The translations under genes and the position numbers were made by a program. The notes under the pieces were generated by a model, which was not told where the DNA came from, did no database searches, and saw nothing but the letters and a program-made list of their open reading frames with translations. Shown here piece after piece: positions 7,128-12,945 of a stretch of DNA of 17,410 nt (positions are counted from its first letter, which is position 1; each line of letters begins with the position of its first letter). The stretch is from Candidatus Woesearchaeota archaeon (GTDB lineage: Archaea > Nanobdellota > Nanobdellia > Woesearchaeales > WJKR01), in contig WJKR01000041.1 in the NCBI GenBank assembly GCA_014729015.1, forward strand, positions 1 to 17,410, in the 5' to 3' direction.

Positions 7128-8033
7128 TTACAGCTTCACCTGCATGAAGTCGTACGCGCACGTTGTTTGTGGAAAGACTTTCTTCGCGTCTGCTGCTATT
7201 TCCTCGATGGTCTTGTAGCGTTGCGAGAAGTGGGTGAGGATAAGTTTCTTCACGTTCTCTTGCGAAGCGACTTGCGCGGTGACTTGCGCGGTGAGGTGCT
7301 TGTATTGCTCCGCTTTCTCGTCCAGGCTTGATTCGTAGGTGGCTTCCGCGATGAATAGGTCTGCGTCTCTGGCGATGTTGTGCATGCCGGTGCATGGCTC
7401 GGTGTCCAGGACGATGCTGAGCTTTTTCCCTTTCTTGATGGAGGAGACCATATCGGCTGTGATGCGCTTCTGCTTAAGCAGCACGGCTTCTCCTCGTTGC
7501 AGCTTGCCGATGAGCGGTCCTTCTTTGAGGCCGAGTTTCTTGGCTTTTGCCATGCTGATCTTGCGCTGGTCTTTTTCGACGAACGCATAGCCGAGGCAGA
7601 GGATAGAGTGTTTGAGGTTGGCTGCTTGCAATCGGTACCTGCTGTTCTCATAGAAGGTGAGCGGTTCGTCTCCTTTTGGGGTGATTTCTTTTACTTCGAT
7701 GTGTAGTCGTAAGTCGAAGGAGCAGCTGTTCAGCAGGTGGTTGAGATAGGTCTTGGTGCCTTTCGGCCCGTACAGCTGTACTGTTCCTGGCTCTTCGGTG
7801 TTGCCCAGGGTCTGGATGAGGCCGATGAGTCCGGCGACGTGGTCGCCGTGCCAGTGCGTGATTAATATTTTTTTTACTTTGAGCCGGTTGATGCCGGCGA
7901 TGTTCATCTGCCGTTGCGTTCCTTCGCCGCAGTCGATGAGGATGCCTTCTCCATTGTATTCTAGGTAGATGCTTTGGACGTTGCGGTCCTTGGTGGGGAC
8001 CATGGCTCCTGTTCCTAGGAAGGTGAGTTTCAT
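7128..8033 (-). CDS. rnz: Ribonuclease Z (tRNase Z), tRNA 3' processing endonuclease
   Basis: A 301-residue metallo-beta-lactamase fold nuclease that removes 3' trailers from precursor tRNAs. Visible are the zinc motif THWHGDH (59-65; H60, H62, D64, H65), H142 in KHSILCLGY, D210 in LDTEPC, H246 in KHLTAQ, H268 in LTHFSQRY, and the N-terminal FLGTGAMVPT. Length and order match the short tRNase Z form of archaea. A curiosity is a perfect 12-bp tandem duplication (7269-7292) encoding TAQV twice just after H246. The TATA box at 8055-8063 puts transcription start at the ATG. Hjc is directly downstream. It faces away from a non-coding region that holds a tRNA-like element. Confidence 0.96.
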   Translation of the reverse strand: MKLTFLGTGAMVPTKDRNVQSIYLEYNGEGILIDCGEGTQRQMNIAGINRLKVKKILITHWHGDHVAGLIGLIQTLGNTEEPGTVQLYGPKGTKTYLNHLLNSCSFDLRLHIEVKEITPKGDEPLTFYENSRYRLQAANLKHSILCLGYAFVEKDQRKISMAKAKKLGLKEGPLIGKLQRGEAVLLKQKRITADMVSSIKKGKKLSIVLDTEPCTGMHNIARDADLFIAEATYESSLDEKAEQYKHLTAQVTAQVASQENVKKLILTHFSQRYKTIEEIAADAKKVFPQTTCAYDFMQVKL

Positions 8034-8054
8034 GGTGGTTATGAGTATGTGTTG

Positions 8055-8066
8055 ATATTTAAAGGC
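8055..8066 (-). promoter_or_regulatory. TATA box for the tRNase Z-Hjc operon
   Basis: The minus strand reads cctttaaatat about 26 nt before the ATG at 8033, predicting a leaderless message. It is divergent from the promoter at 8115. Confidence 0.7.
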
Positions 8067-8114
8067 GCTGTTGGCAAGAATATTTTTCTTTATAGAAAAT
8101 ATTTCTTTTTCGGA

Positions 8115-8127
8115 GAAAACTTATAAA
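8115..8127 (+). promoter_or_regulatory. Strong archaeal BRE/TATA promoter with no protein gene behind it
   Basis: The sequence gaaaacttataaa is a near-ideal BRE (purine/A-rich) plus TTATAAA box. Predicted start is near 8148-8152. No credible reading frame begins there, so it probably drives a non-coding RNA. An AT-rich element ttctttatagaaaa (8086-8099) precedes it, similar to elements before the EndA, Trm5 and 12049 promoters. Confidence 0.7.
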
Positions 8128-8526
8128 CGAGTTGTATTCTCACCTGTCCCTCAACAACTTAACACGAATGTGTACAACAAGCGTTTCCCGCAAACCACCG
8201 GTAAAAATATTTACCAACTGTCTGTGGCCAACGCAACGGCACCCAACGATGTGATTGTACATGACCCAACAACGCTTGTAAGCTTTTGCATCGTAGCGGT
8301 GGACCAATACCTCAGTGAACAGGATTAAGAGGCGAAAAACCCTTAGTGAGGTGCTGAGGAAGCTCTTTTAGGGGTAGTGTGCGCTCCAGCATGGTCACGG
8401 GCGTTCCTTTACCCCCACGACATGCTCGCTACAGGTAACTTTCATGACGGTTGATTGAATCAGTCTTTGCGAGCCGAAAGTGCCGGCGGACAAAGTGATG
8501 ATTGTCAGCGACACTCATGATGGTCG

Positions 8527-8588
8527 GGTGATTATTCTGCGCTGATCCTTGCTCTCCTGGTATTTGCAGGAGAAGGAGAATAATCACC
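8527..8588 (+). repeat. Long imperfect hairpin (12 + 4 + 6 bp)
   Basis: GGTGATTATTCT (8527-8538) is the exact reverse complement of 8577-8588. Inside, CCTT (8547-8550) pairs with 8573-8576 and CTCCTG (8554-8559) pairs with 8567-8572, closing a 7-nt loop. It has no T-tract after it, so it looks like an internal helix of an RNA rather than a terminator. Confidence 0.75.
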
Positions 8589-8618
8589 TTATTATGCAAA
8601 CAGCATATTCTTGATATA

Positions 8619-8704
8619 CTGGCGGCAGGCGCCTCTTTTGGAAATGGCTGGCAGGAATTGTCAGCTGAGAAGTCTGTGCTTTGTTCGCTTGGCCCTGCCG
8701 CCAG
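8619..8704 (+). repeat. 11-bp perfect inverted repeat with nested hairpin
   Basis: CTGGCGGCAGG (8619-8629) is the exact reverse complement of 8694-8704. Within its loop GCTGGCA (8647-8653) pairs with TGTCAGC (8659-8665; one G-U) around a GGAAT loop. Probably a helix of the same RNA as the hairpin upstream. Confidence 0.7.
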
Positions 8705-8771
8705 CCGAGTTACTGCCTTCGTCTGTTGATGCTTCCTTTCAAAAACAGGTTATGGTCGGGGCAGGCAGAAG

Positions 8772-8838
8772 AAAAGGAGTCGAAGACGGTGCGAGACTGC
8801 CAATGAGTGCGTGTGTGTTTGGCAGCGACTCCTTTTTA
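8772..8838 (+). terminator. Stem-loop with short T-tract, possible 3' end of the long RNA
   Basis: AAAAGGAGTCG (8772-8782) pairs perfectly with 8826-8836. CTGCCAA (8797-8803) pairs with 8819-8825, stacking on the outer helix. The 3' arm merges into TTTTT (8833-8837). Confidence 0.55.
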
Positions 8839-8852
8839 TTGTGCAAAGAAGC

Positions 8853-8942
8853 AGGGGTGTGTCGGCGAGGCTTTTTCATAAGGATGCCTTCTTACTCCAT
8901 ATACAGATTCACTCATGATTCGCCGATCACCCCTTTTTTTTT
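8853..8942 (+). terminator. 14-bp stem-loop followed by nine T's
   Basis: AGGGGTG (8853-8859) pairs with CACCCCT (8928-8934) and TCGGCGA (8862-8868) pairs with 8920-8926, separated by a small internal loop. T9 covers 8934-8942. The 51-nt apical part is much longer than in a simple terminator, so this may be a small RNA with its own terminator. Confidence 0.6.
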
Positions 8943-8960
8943 GCCAGGCATCTGGTGATG

Positions 8961-8969
8961 GGGTATAAT
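8961..8969 (+). promoter_or_regulatory. Weak TATA-like box upstream of the next stem-loop
   Basis: The sequence gggtataat would place a start near 8992, giving a transcript of about 110 nt that ends at the hairpin/T9 at 9016-9102. It has no strong BRE, so confidence is low. Confidence 0.3.
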
Positions 8970-9015
8970 GGAGGATAGGATGGTCGCTTGTTGCAGCAAC
9001 GGTTTCTTTTGCCAT

Positions 9016-9102
9016 ACGGTGGCGGATGTCATATTTGTTATAGTTAGTTTAGGGTTAATTTGCTTCGTGTATTCTCGAAGTAGTCCGCCACCGTTTTTTT
9101 TT
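9016..9102 (+). terminator. 11-bp perfect stem-loop followed by nine T's, possible small RNA
   Basis: ACGGTGGCGGA (9016-9026) pairs exactly with 9084-9094, and CTTCG (9063-9067) pairs with 9076-9080 inside. T9 covers 9094-9102. Layout (long outer stem, long loop with one small inner hairpin, T9) copies that of 8853-8942 although the sequences differ. Confidence 0.6.
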
Positions 9103-9117
9103 GTTGGTCATTCTTTT

Positions 9118-9188
9118 CGTCGAGTAGTGCTGCCTTGACGGCACGTCCTTTGGTGTGGTGCTCGTAGGTTCGAATCCTGCCTCGATGG
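9118..9188 (+). other. tRNA-like element or degenerate tRNA
   Basis: CGTCGAG (9118-9124) pairs over 7 bp with CTCGATG (9181-9187) as an acceptor stem (one G-U). TA follows at the place of tRNA positions 8-9. A T arm, GTAGG-TTCGAAT-CCTGC (9164-9180), has a fully canonical loop and is joined directly to the acceptor strand. A D-arm-like hairpin, GTGC (9127-9130) with GCAC (9141-9144), is present but its loop has no GG pair. Only 19 nt (9145-9163) remain where anticodon arm plus variable loop need about 22-23, and no five-pair anticodon stem forms. Weakly, a CTTTGGT loop would give anticodon TTG. It has no encoded CCA. Either a decayed tRNA or a tRNA-mimic RNA. Confidence 0.5.
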
Positions 9189-9266
9189 CGAAGTAGCTGT
9201 GGGCATGTGGCTGCTTGTTCACAATAGTTTTTTCATAATTTGTGATGGTTAGGTTTTTTGGTTATG

Positions 9267-9318
9267 AGCAAGGGCGCGTTGTCGGGGAGGTGTTTGGTGC
9301 TGGCCCTTGCTTTTTTTT
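9267..9318 (+). terminator. 9-bp stem-loop followed by eight T's
   Basis: AGCAAGGGC (9267-9275) pairs exactly with 9303-9311, and T8 covers 9311-9318. It lies about 80 nt after the tRNA-like element and could end a transcript covering it. Confidence 0.6.
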
Positions 9319-9763
9319 CGCGTAATAATTTCGTTCATCATAAAACCACGTTTGCCTATGATAACAATGGCGTTTATTCGGTTCGGGTTGGCCATCGGTT
9401 TCGGTGCGGCGTTGTGGCAGTTCCTGGGAAGACCAGCGCATGTCCTTGTGCGGGTATTGACTGGTCGTCTGCCGAACACCTGCGCTCGTCAATGGTGCGC
9501 CCAGGGCAATACGTGTCGTTTGATGCGGATGACTTTGGTACTGGTTAACATGCGCACTACTGGTGGCTAGCCGGAATCAATCATATTGGTCGAATGATGC
9601 GGTTGCACTTTTTTTGGTACCACACAACCAAAGTACTGTAGCACATGCTCTGCAGCTAATGGAGTAATGAGGTGACTTTTTTTTATGCGTCTGTGGATGC
9701 CGCTAAGAAATGCGCCTAAAATCTTGTCTAATAATTCCGGCTGCGGGGCGCTGCGGTTCTTAC

Positions 9764-9818
9764 GGGAGGATTTTCATCATAGGATGCATGCCTGTGTTGT
9801 GGAGAATCCTCCCTTTTT
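9764..9818 (+). terminator. 9-bp stem-loop followed by five T's
   Basis: GGGAGGATT (9764-9772) pairs exactly with AATCCTCCC (9805-9813), followed by TTTTT. It is the last stem-loop before the EndA promoter. Confidence 0.5.
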
Positions 9819-9898
9819 GTTGTGGTGGCGCGTGTTGCTTGTCTTTTCTTTCCGCTTTTTTTTACACGAATTATTTTCTATATAGAAATCAATATGCC

Positions 9899-9911
9899 GA
9901 AACTTTATAAA
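9899..9911 (+). promoter_or_regulatory. Strong BRE/TATA promoter for EndA
   Basis: The sequence gaaactttataaa is centred about 27 nt before ATG 9934. This decides the start: an in-frame ATG at 9916 lies too close to the TATA box to be transcribed. An upstream element ttttctatatagaaa (9873-9887) ends about 17 nt before the box. Confidence 0.75.
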
Positions 9912-9933
9912 CCACATGCGGTTCATCACACCG

Positions 9934-10581
9934 ATGGCAAAGGAGAAAGCCGTCGTGCCAGAGCACGCACAAGAATTCACCATTGAGTCACCGGAACTCA
10001 CCGAAGCAGAGCTCAAAGGACTCATCCCCAAAGCGATCAGCAACGGCAAGAAGAAAGAGAAAGTGCAAGCGCTCTTCGCAAAAGAACGTGTCCTAACCGA
10101 AAGCTCAGACGCAGCCAGGGACCTCTACGCCCAAGGACGCTACGGCGTCGTGCTCGAAGACGGCAAAATACACCTGTCATTGCACGAAGCGCTCTACCTC
10201 CTTGAGAAGAAGAAAGTCATCATCAAGGACTATCGCAACAAGCAACTCACGTTCGCACAATTCCTCAGACGAGCCAAGAGGATAGAACCGGAATTCTGGA
10301 TCCGCTACTCGGTCTTCAAGGACATGCGCAGCCGCGGCTACATCGTCAAGACCGCGCTGAAGTTCGGCGCGGACTTCAGGGTATACGATAGAGGCGTCAA
10401 GCCAGGAGAAGACCACGCGCGATGGGTCGTCTACCCTGTGCACGAAGGTTCGACACTCACTTGGTACGAGTTCGCAGCAAAGAACCGGGTGGCCCATTCA
10501 ACAAAAAAACGGTTGCTCATAGGCGTCGTGGACGACGAAGGAGACGTCAGCTATTGGGAGATCAAATGGATGCGACCGTAA
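9934..10581 (+). CDS. endA: tRNA-splicing endonuclease (EndA)
   Basis: A 215-residue enzyme that cuts introns out of precursor tRNAs at bulge-helix-bulge sites. The C-terminal catalytic domain is clear: VFKDMRSRGYIVKTALKFGADFRVY with catalytic Y151, PGEDHARWVV with H161, and RVAHSTKKRL with the catalytic Lys at about 191, ending in EIKW. The N-terminal half (about 20-95) is the usual structural domain, with YGVVLEDGKIHLSLHEALYLLE. The length suits the homotetrameric archaeal form with a slightly long N terminus. The start at 9934 follows from the TATA position, for a leaderless message. The phosphatase gene downstream overlaps its end. Confidence 0.95.
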   Translation: MAKEKAVVPEHAQEFTIESPELTEAELKGLIPKAISNGKKKEKVQALFAKERVLTESSDAARDLYAQGRYGVVLEDGKIHLSLHEALYLLEKKKVIIKDYRNKQLTFAQFLRRAKRIEPEFWIRYSVFKDMRSRGYIVKTALKFGADFRVYDRGVKPGEDHARWVVYPVHEGSTLTWYEFAAKNRVAHSTKKRLLIGVVDDEGDVSYWEIKWMRP

Positions 10582-11234
10582 ATACTTCGGTGAGGGACCG
10601 TACATTCTTAAATAACGGTTTTTCTTCAAAGCAGATAAGACTTTTCTTACTGAGACACGGACAAACAGAAGCAAATGTCGCACAAATAAATCAAGGACAT
10701 CTCCCAGGAAAGCTTTCTCCACTTGGCGAGCAACAAGCACAACAAATTGCAGAACGATTAAGACCAGAGAAGTTTGATATCATCATCGTCAGTGATCTTC
10801 GTCGTGCCAAACAGACAGCAGCACCGATTATCGCGACGCATCCAGAAGCGAAAGTCATCTATGAGCCGCGCATCAGGGAACGGAACCAAGGCGTCTTCGA
10901 AGGGAAGCCCATCGGCAGCTTTCAAGACCATGCGGCGCGGCTCGGTGTCGACGTCGTCACCTTTCAACCCGAAGGCGGCGAGTCCATCGCCATGATGCAA
11001 GGACGTGCGGCAAGATTTTTCGACGACCTCGTCAAAGAGCACAAAAGCAAGACGGTCTTGGTCGTCTCCCACGGCGGTTTTCTGACGCAACTGTTATTTA
11101 TGTTGCTCAAGAAAGAAAACACCAGGGAGAACTATGAGGGCTTGCAGCCGATGAATTGCGCATTGTCAGTGTTTTCCATTAAGGACGATGGCAACCATGA
11201 AGTAGAACTGGTCAATTGTGTGGAACATCTCTAA
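10566..11234 (+). CDS. Histidine phosphatase superfamily protein (phosphoglycerate mutase-like)
   Basis: A member of the branch-1 histidine phosphatase family: LFLLRHGQTEAN with the phosphorylated H31, a second catalytic Arg in SDLRRAKQT, the acid E105 in IRERNQGVFEG, and VVSHGGF with H169. Substrate cannot be read; relatives include cofactor-dependent phosphoglycerate mutases and broad phosphatases. The start is unsettled. The ATG at 10566 overlaps EndA by 16 nt and adds 23 residues before the point where homologs usually begin (MxLFLLRHG). No ATG, GTG or TTG exists there; the codon is ATA at 10635, and a TATA-like box at 10608-10614 sits about 24 nt upstream of it. The family call is firm, the N terminus is not. 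Confidence 0.88.
   Translation: MDATVNTSVRDRTFLNNGFSSKQIRLFLLRHGQTEANVAQINQGHLPGKLSPLGEQQAQQIAERLRPEKFDIIIVSDLRRAKQTAAPIIATHPEAKVIYEPRIRERNQGVFEGKPIGSFQDHAARLGVDVVTFQPEGGESIAMMQGRAARFFDDLVKEHKSKTVLVVSHGGFLTQLLFMLLKKENTRENYEGLQPMNCALSVFSIKDDGNHEVELVNCVEHL
10606..10614 (+). promoter_or_regulatory. TATA-like box inside the phosphatase reading frame
   Basis: The sequence tcttaaata is centred about 24 nt before an ATA codon at 10635, where homologs would place their initiator Met. If functional it gives a leaderless transcript starting at or near AUA. Confidence 0.4.
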
Positions 11235-11929
11235 GTGTTTTTCCACTCCTTCTCCACTTGTTCCAACCGCTCGAACGTGCCGGTGTCGAACCATTGCGCT
11301 GTAGAAGGGAATCCGCACACCTTGTTCTTCGCGGCCAGAGCAGGGAACAGGTCATATTCGAGCATGAACTTCTCCTCCTGCATGCGATAATCGAATATCT
11401 TCTCGTTGAAGACGTAGTAGCCGCTGCTCGCCAGGTTGGACGGCGCCTCTTCCTTGGACGGCTTCTCGATGAAGGAATGGATGCGATGGTCTCGCAGGTC
11501 GGCGATGCCGAACGAGCTGACATCCTTCACTGGTGTCAGCGCGATGGTTGCCAACGCTCCTTGTTCCTGGTGGAGCGCAAGCATCTCCTTGAAGTCGACG
11601 GCGAAGAGGTTGTCACCGTTCATAACGATGAAGTCATCCTTGAGCTGGTCGTGGACGAGGTGCATCCATCCGCCTGTCCCTAGCGGCTTGTCTTCCTCGA
11701 TGTACTTGATGCGTAGTCCGGGCTTGGCTCCGCCGGCGTAGTAGTTCTTGATGTGCTCTTTGAGGTGGCCGACGGCGAGATACACTTCGGTCACGCCCGC
11801 TTTTTGGAGGAGGTCGAGGACGTGGTCGGTCAGCGGCTTGCCTTGGATGGGTACCAACGCCTTGGGCAGGGTGTTCGTGACGGGGCGGAGCCTGGTCCCG
11901 AGTCCGCCTGCGAGGACGACTGCTTGCAT
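11231..11929 (-). CDS. Sugar-phosphate nucleotidyltransferase
   Basis: A 232-residue single-domain enzyme that makes an NDP-sugar from a sugar-1-phosphate and an NTP. Signature: VVLAGGLGTRLRPVT (4-18), the phosphate-contacting K23 in LPKALVPI, metal-binding D106 in MNGDNLF, EKP at 155-157, and FDTGTFE near the end. It lacks the left-handed beta-helix domain of GlmU-type or archaeal Sugar-1-P NTases, so it is closer to glucose-1-phosphate thymidylyl/mannose-1-phosphate guanylyltransferase cores; exact sugar unknown. An open frame continues upstream to 12016, but the TATA box at 11951-11957 lies 25 nt before ATG 11929, fixing the start. Its stop overlaps the phosphatase stop by a few bases on the other strand. 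A plausible supplier for the glycosyltransferases at the left end. Confidence 0.93.
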   Translation of the reverse strand: MQAVVLAGGLGTRLRPVTNTLPKALVPIQGKPLTDHVLDLLQKAGVTEVYLAVGHLKEHIKNYYAGGAKPGLRIKYIEEDKPLGTGGWMHLVHDQLKDDFIVMNGDNLFAVDFKEMLALHQEQGALATIALTPVKDVSSFGIADLRDHRIHSFIEKPSKEEAPSNLASSGYYVFNEKIFDYRMQEEKFMLEYDLFPALAAKNKVCGFPSTAQWFDTGTFERLEQVEKEWKNT

Positions 11930-11950
11930 AATGCCCTGATTCTGTGCGTG

Positions 11951-11960
11951 TTTATATGCT
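11951..11960 (-). promoter_or_regulatory. TATA box for the nucleotidyltransferase
   Basis: The minus strand reads agcatataaa about 25 nt before ATG 11929, indicating a leaderless transcript. It is divergent from the promoter at 12017. Confidence 0.65.
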
Positions 11961-12016
11961 TTTCCAAAATTATTTTCCTTATAGCAAATTATTCGGTGTC
12001 CCGACGACAACAACAA

Positions 12017-12025
12017 GATTTAATA
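12017..12025 (+). promoter_or_regulatory. TATA box for the 12049-13976 operon
   Basis: The sequence gatttaata is centred about 27 nt before ATG 12049, giving a leaderless message and ruling out the in-frame ATGs further upstream (such as 11944). Confidence 0.6.
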
Positions 12026-12048
12026 CTCACGCCACGTTCAAGTATACC

Positions 12049-12945
12049 ATGCTCACCCGTGACGCCATCCTCGCCGTCCTCCAGCAAAAAGGCCCATGCC
12101 TGCCCATCCACATCAAACAAGCTATCGGCCAAGGAGACACGTTCACCATTGGCGCCTTCCTCACCGAGCTCAGGGAAGTAGGCAAGATCAAGGTCAGCAA
12201 CACCAAACGAGACGGCAGCCCCTTCTACTACGTGCCGGAACACGCGCCGCGCCTCGTGCAGTTCCTCGACGACCTCGGAGAGAAAGACCGACGAACCGCC
12301 CACCTCCTCAAAGAGAAGAAGCTACTCCAAGACGACAAGCAAGAACCACTCATCCGCGTCTCGCTCAGGCAGATAAAAGACTTCGCCGTACCCGTGAACG
12401 TCAAGCTCAAAGACAAGGACATACTCTTCTGGAAATGGTACCTGGTACCGAACGACGAAGCAGAAGCGCTCGTGAAGCGAGCGCTGCACATCGAGGAGCG
12501 ACCCCCAACCCTGCACCCGGTCAAGCAGCAAGCGTCCCCAGCCCAAGCGCCGCCTCAAGAACAAGAAGAGATGGAGGAAGAAAAACCCAGACCCGTCCCC
12601 GCAGCGCAACTCCTCAAAGGGAAAGATGACACCGGCGACAAGTTTATGAAACAACTCCTGGAATACTTCGCGGAGAAACGGATCCAGGTCATCACCAAGG
12701 ACATCAAACGGAAAGGGAAAGACATCGAGTTCGAGCTGTCTGTACCGACCGCGGTCGGCCGCGTCGACTATTTCTGCAAAGCGAAGAGCAAGAAGAAGAG
12801 CAACGACGGCGACTTATCCTCCGCCTATGTGCATGGACAAGGAAAGAAATTGCCGGTGCTGTACATCACCACCGGCAAGGTGACCAAGAAAGTGAAGGAA
12901 AAACTCAAAAATGAGTTCAAAGGGCTCGTGTTGGTGGAACTCTGA
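12049..12945 (+). CDS. Winged-helix plus PD-(D/E)xK nuclease-like protein, operon partner of FEN1
   Basis: About 298 residues. The N-terminal part (about 1-62) reads as a winged helix: helix, helix, TIGAFLTELREVGKIKVSN, then a wing ending FYYVPE. A conserved-looking middle (95-150) includes a DILFWKWYLVP stretch. A Pro/Gln/Glu-rich linker (about 152-185) leads to a C-terminal domain (195-298) with strands and the pattern VDYFCKAKSKK (D240, K244, K246), preceded by acidic residues at 225 and 229. It ends in a KKLPVLYITTG strand and a final helix and strand. That order resembles the restriction-endonuclease fold, but the catalytic set is incomplete by eye. Its stop overlaps the FEN1 start as TGATG. 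The coupling suggests a role in DNA replication or repair with FEN1 (inference). Confidence 0.75.
   Translation: MLTRDAILAVLQQKGPCLPIHIKQAIGQGDTFTIGAFLTELREVGKIKVSNTKRDGSPFYYVPEHAPRLVQFLDDLGEKDRRTAHLLKEKKLLQDDKQEPLIRVSLRQIKDFAVPVNVKLKDKDILFWKWYLVPNDEAEALVKRALHIEERPPTLHPVKQQASPAQAPPQEQEEMEEEKPRPVPAAQLLKGKDDTGDKFMKQLLEYFAEKRIQVITKDIKRKGKDIEFELSVPTAVGRVDYFCKAKSKKKSNDGDLSSAYVHGQGKKLPVLYITTGKVTKKVKEKLKNEFKGLVLVEL

Larger units (their letters stand above)
8148..8840 (+). ncRNA. Candidate long structured non-coding RNA
   Basis: Downstream of the promoter at 8115 is a consecutive chain of helices. A 9-bp helix pairs 8177-8185 with 8271-8279 and encloses hairpin 8200-8215. Hairpin 8339-8345/8369-8375 follows. 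A domain is closed by 8376-8385 with 8507-8515 (9 bp, one bulged G). A bipartite 22-bp hairpin covers 8527-8588, an 11-bp helix pairs 8619-8629 with 8694-8704, and a final 11-bp helix pairs 8772-8782 with 8826-8836 and runs into T's. No open frame spans it. The ctgaggaagctc at 8353-8364 and acaggtaac at 8431-8439 weakly recall conserved pieces of RNase P RNA, but other required elements were not found. Ends are approximate; class unknown. Confidence 0.5.
8034..9898. other. 1.9-kb region without a convincing protein gene, rich in stem-loops
   Basis: The stretch between the tRNase Z start and the EndA promoter has only short overlapping open frames with no family resemblance and no consistent codon bias, while all flanking genes are packed with gaps near zero. 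It contains a strong plus-strand promoter, at least eight stem-loops of 6-14 bp, and a tRNA-like element. Six oligo-T runs of seven or more lie on the plus strand (8934, 9094, 9311, 9609, 9677, 9856), and there is no equal A-run. The asymmetry suggests plus-strand transcripts that end at T-tracts. No IS-type terminal repeats, transposase or CRISPR repeats are seen. Confidence 0.75.

Noticed and set aside
8071..8328. 85-codon plus-strand reading frame at the start of the non-coding region
   Set aside because: Its start lies upstream of the strong promoter at 8115, no in-frame start fits the predicted transcript start, and it resembles no protein; the region folds into helices instead.
8495..8545. 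Box C/D-like guide RNA: GTGATGA at 8495 and CTGA at 8542
   Set aside because: No D' box, poor C' box, no flanking terminal stem, and the CTGA lies inside a strong hairpin.
8600..8840. Signal recognition particle RNA
   Set aside because: The GGAA loop in 8647-8665 is suggestive, but the conserved helix-8 asymmetric loop (as in GGAAGGAAGCAGC-type sequence) and terminal pairing are missing.
8611..8958. 115-codon plus-strand frame
   Set aside because: It crosses three stem-loops and a T9 run, starts with no promoter or ribosome site, and its composition is not protein-like.
9249..9570. Overlapping frames of 76-96 codons on both strands, one with a membrane-like stretch after 9364
   Set aside because: Several frames are open at once, none has a ribosome site or suitable promoter, and the T8 tract at 9311 would interrupt transcription. 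A small membrane protein starting at 9358 cannot be fully excluded.
9609..9684. T7 (9609-9615) and T8 (9677-9684) as hairpin terminators
   Set aside because: No convincing stem ends directly at these T-runs; only an 8-bp pairing (9533-9540 with 9626-9633) lies nearby. They may still act as plain oligo-T archaeal terminators.
8034..9898. Possible CRISPR array or integron attC cluster because of repeated hairpins
   Set aside because: The stems differ in sequence, spacing is irregular, and no repeat unit, cas gene or integrase is present.
9916..9933. Upstream ATG of endA at 9916
   Set aside because: It is only about 5 nt after the TATA box, so it would not be on the transcript; ATG 9934 has the right spacing.
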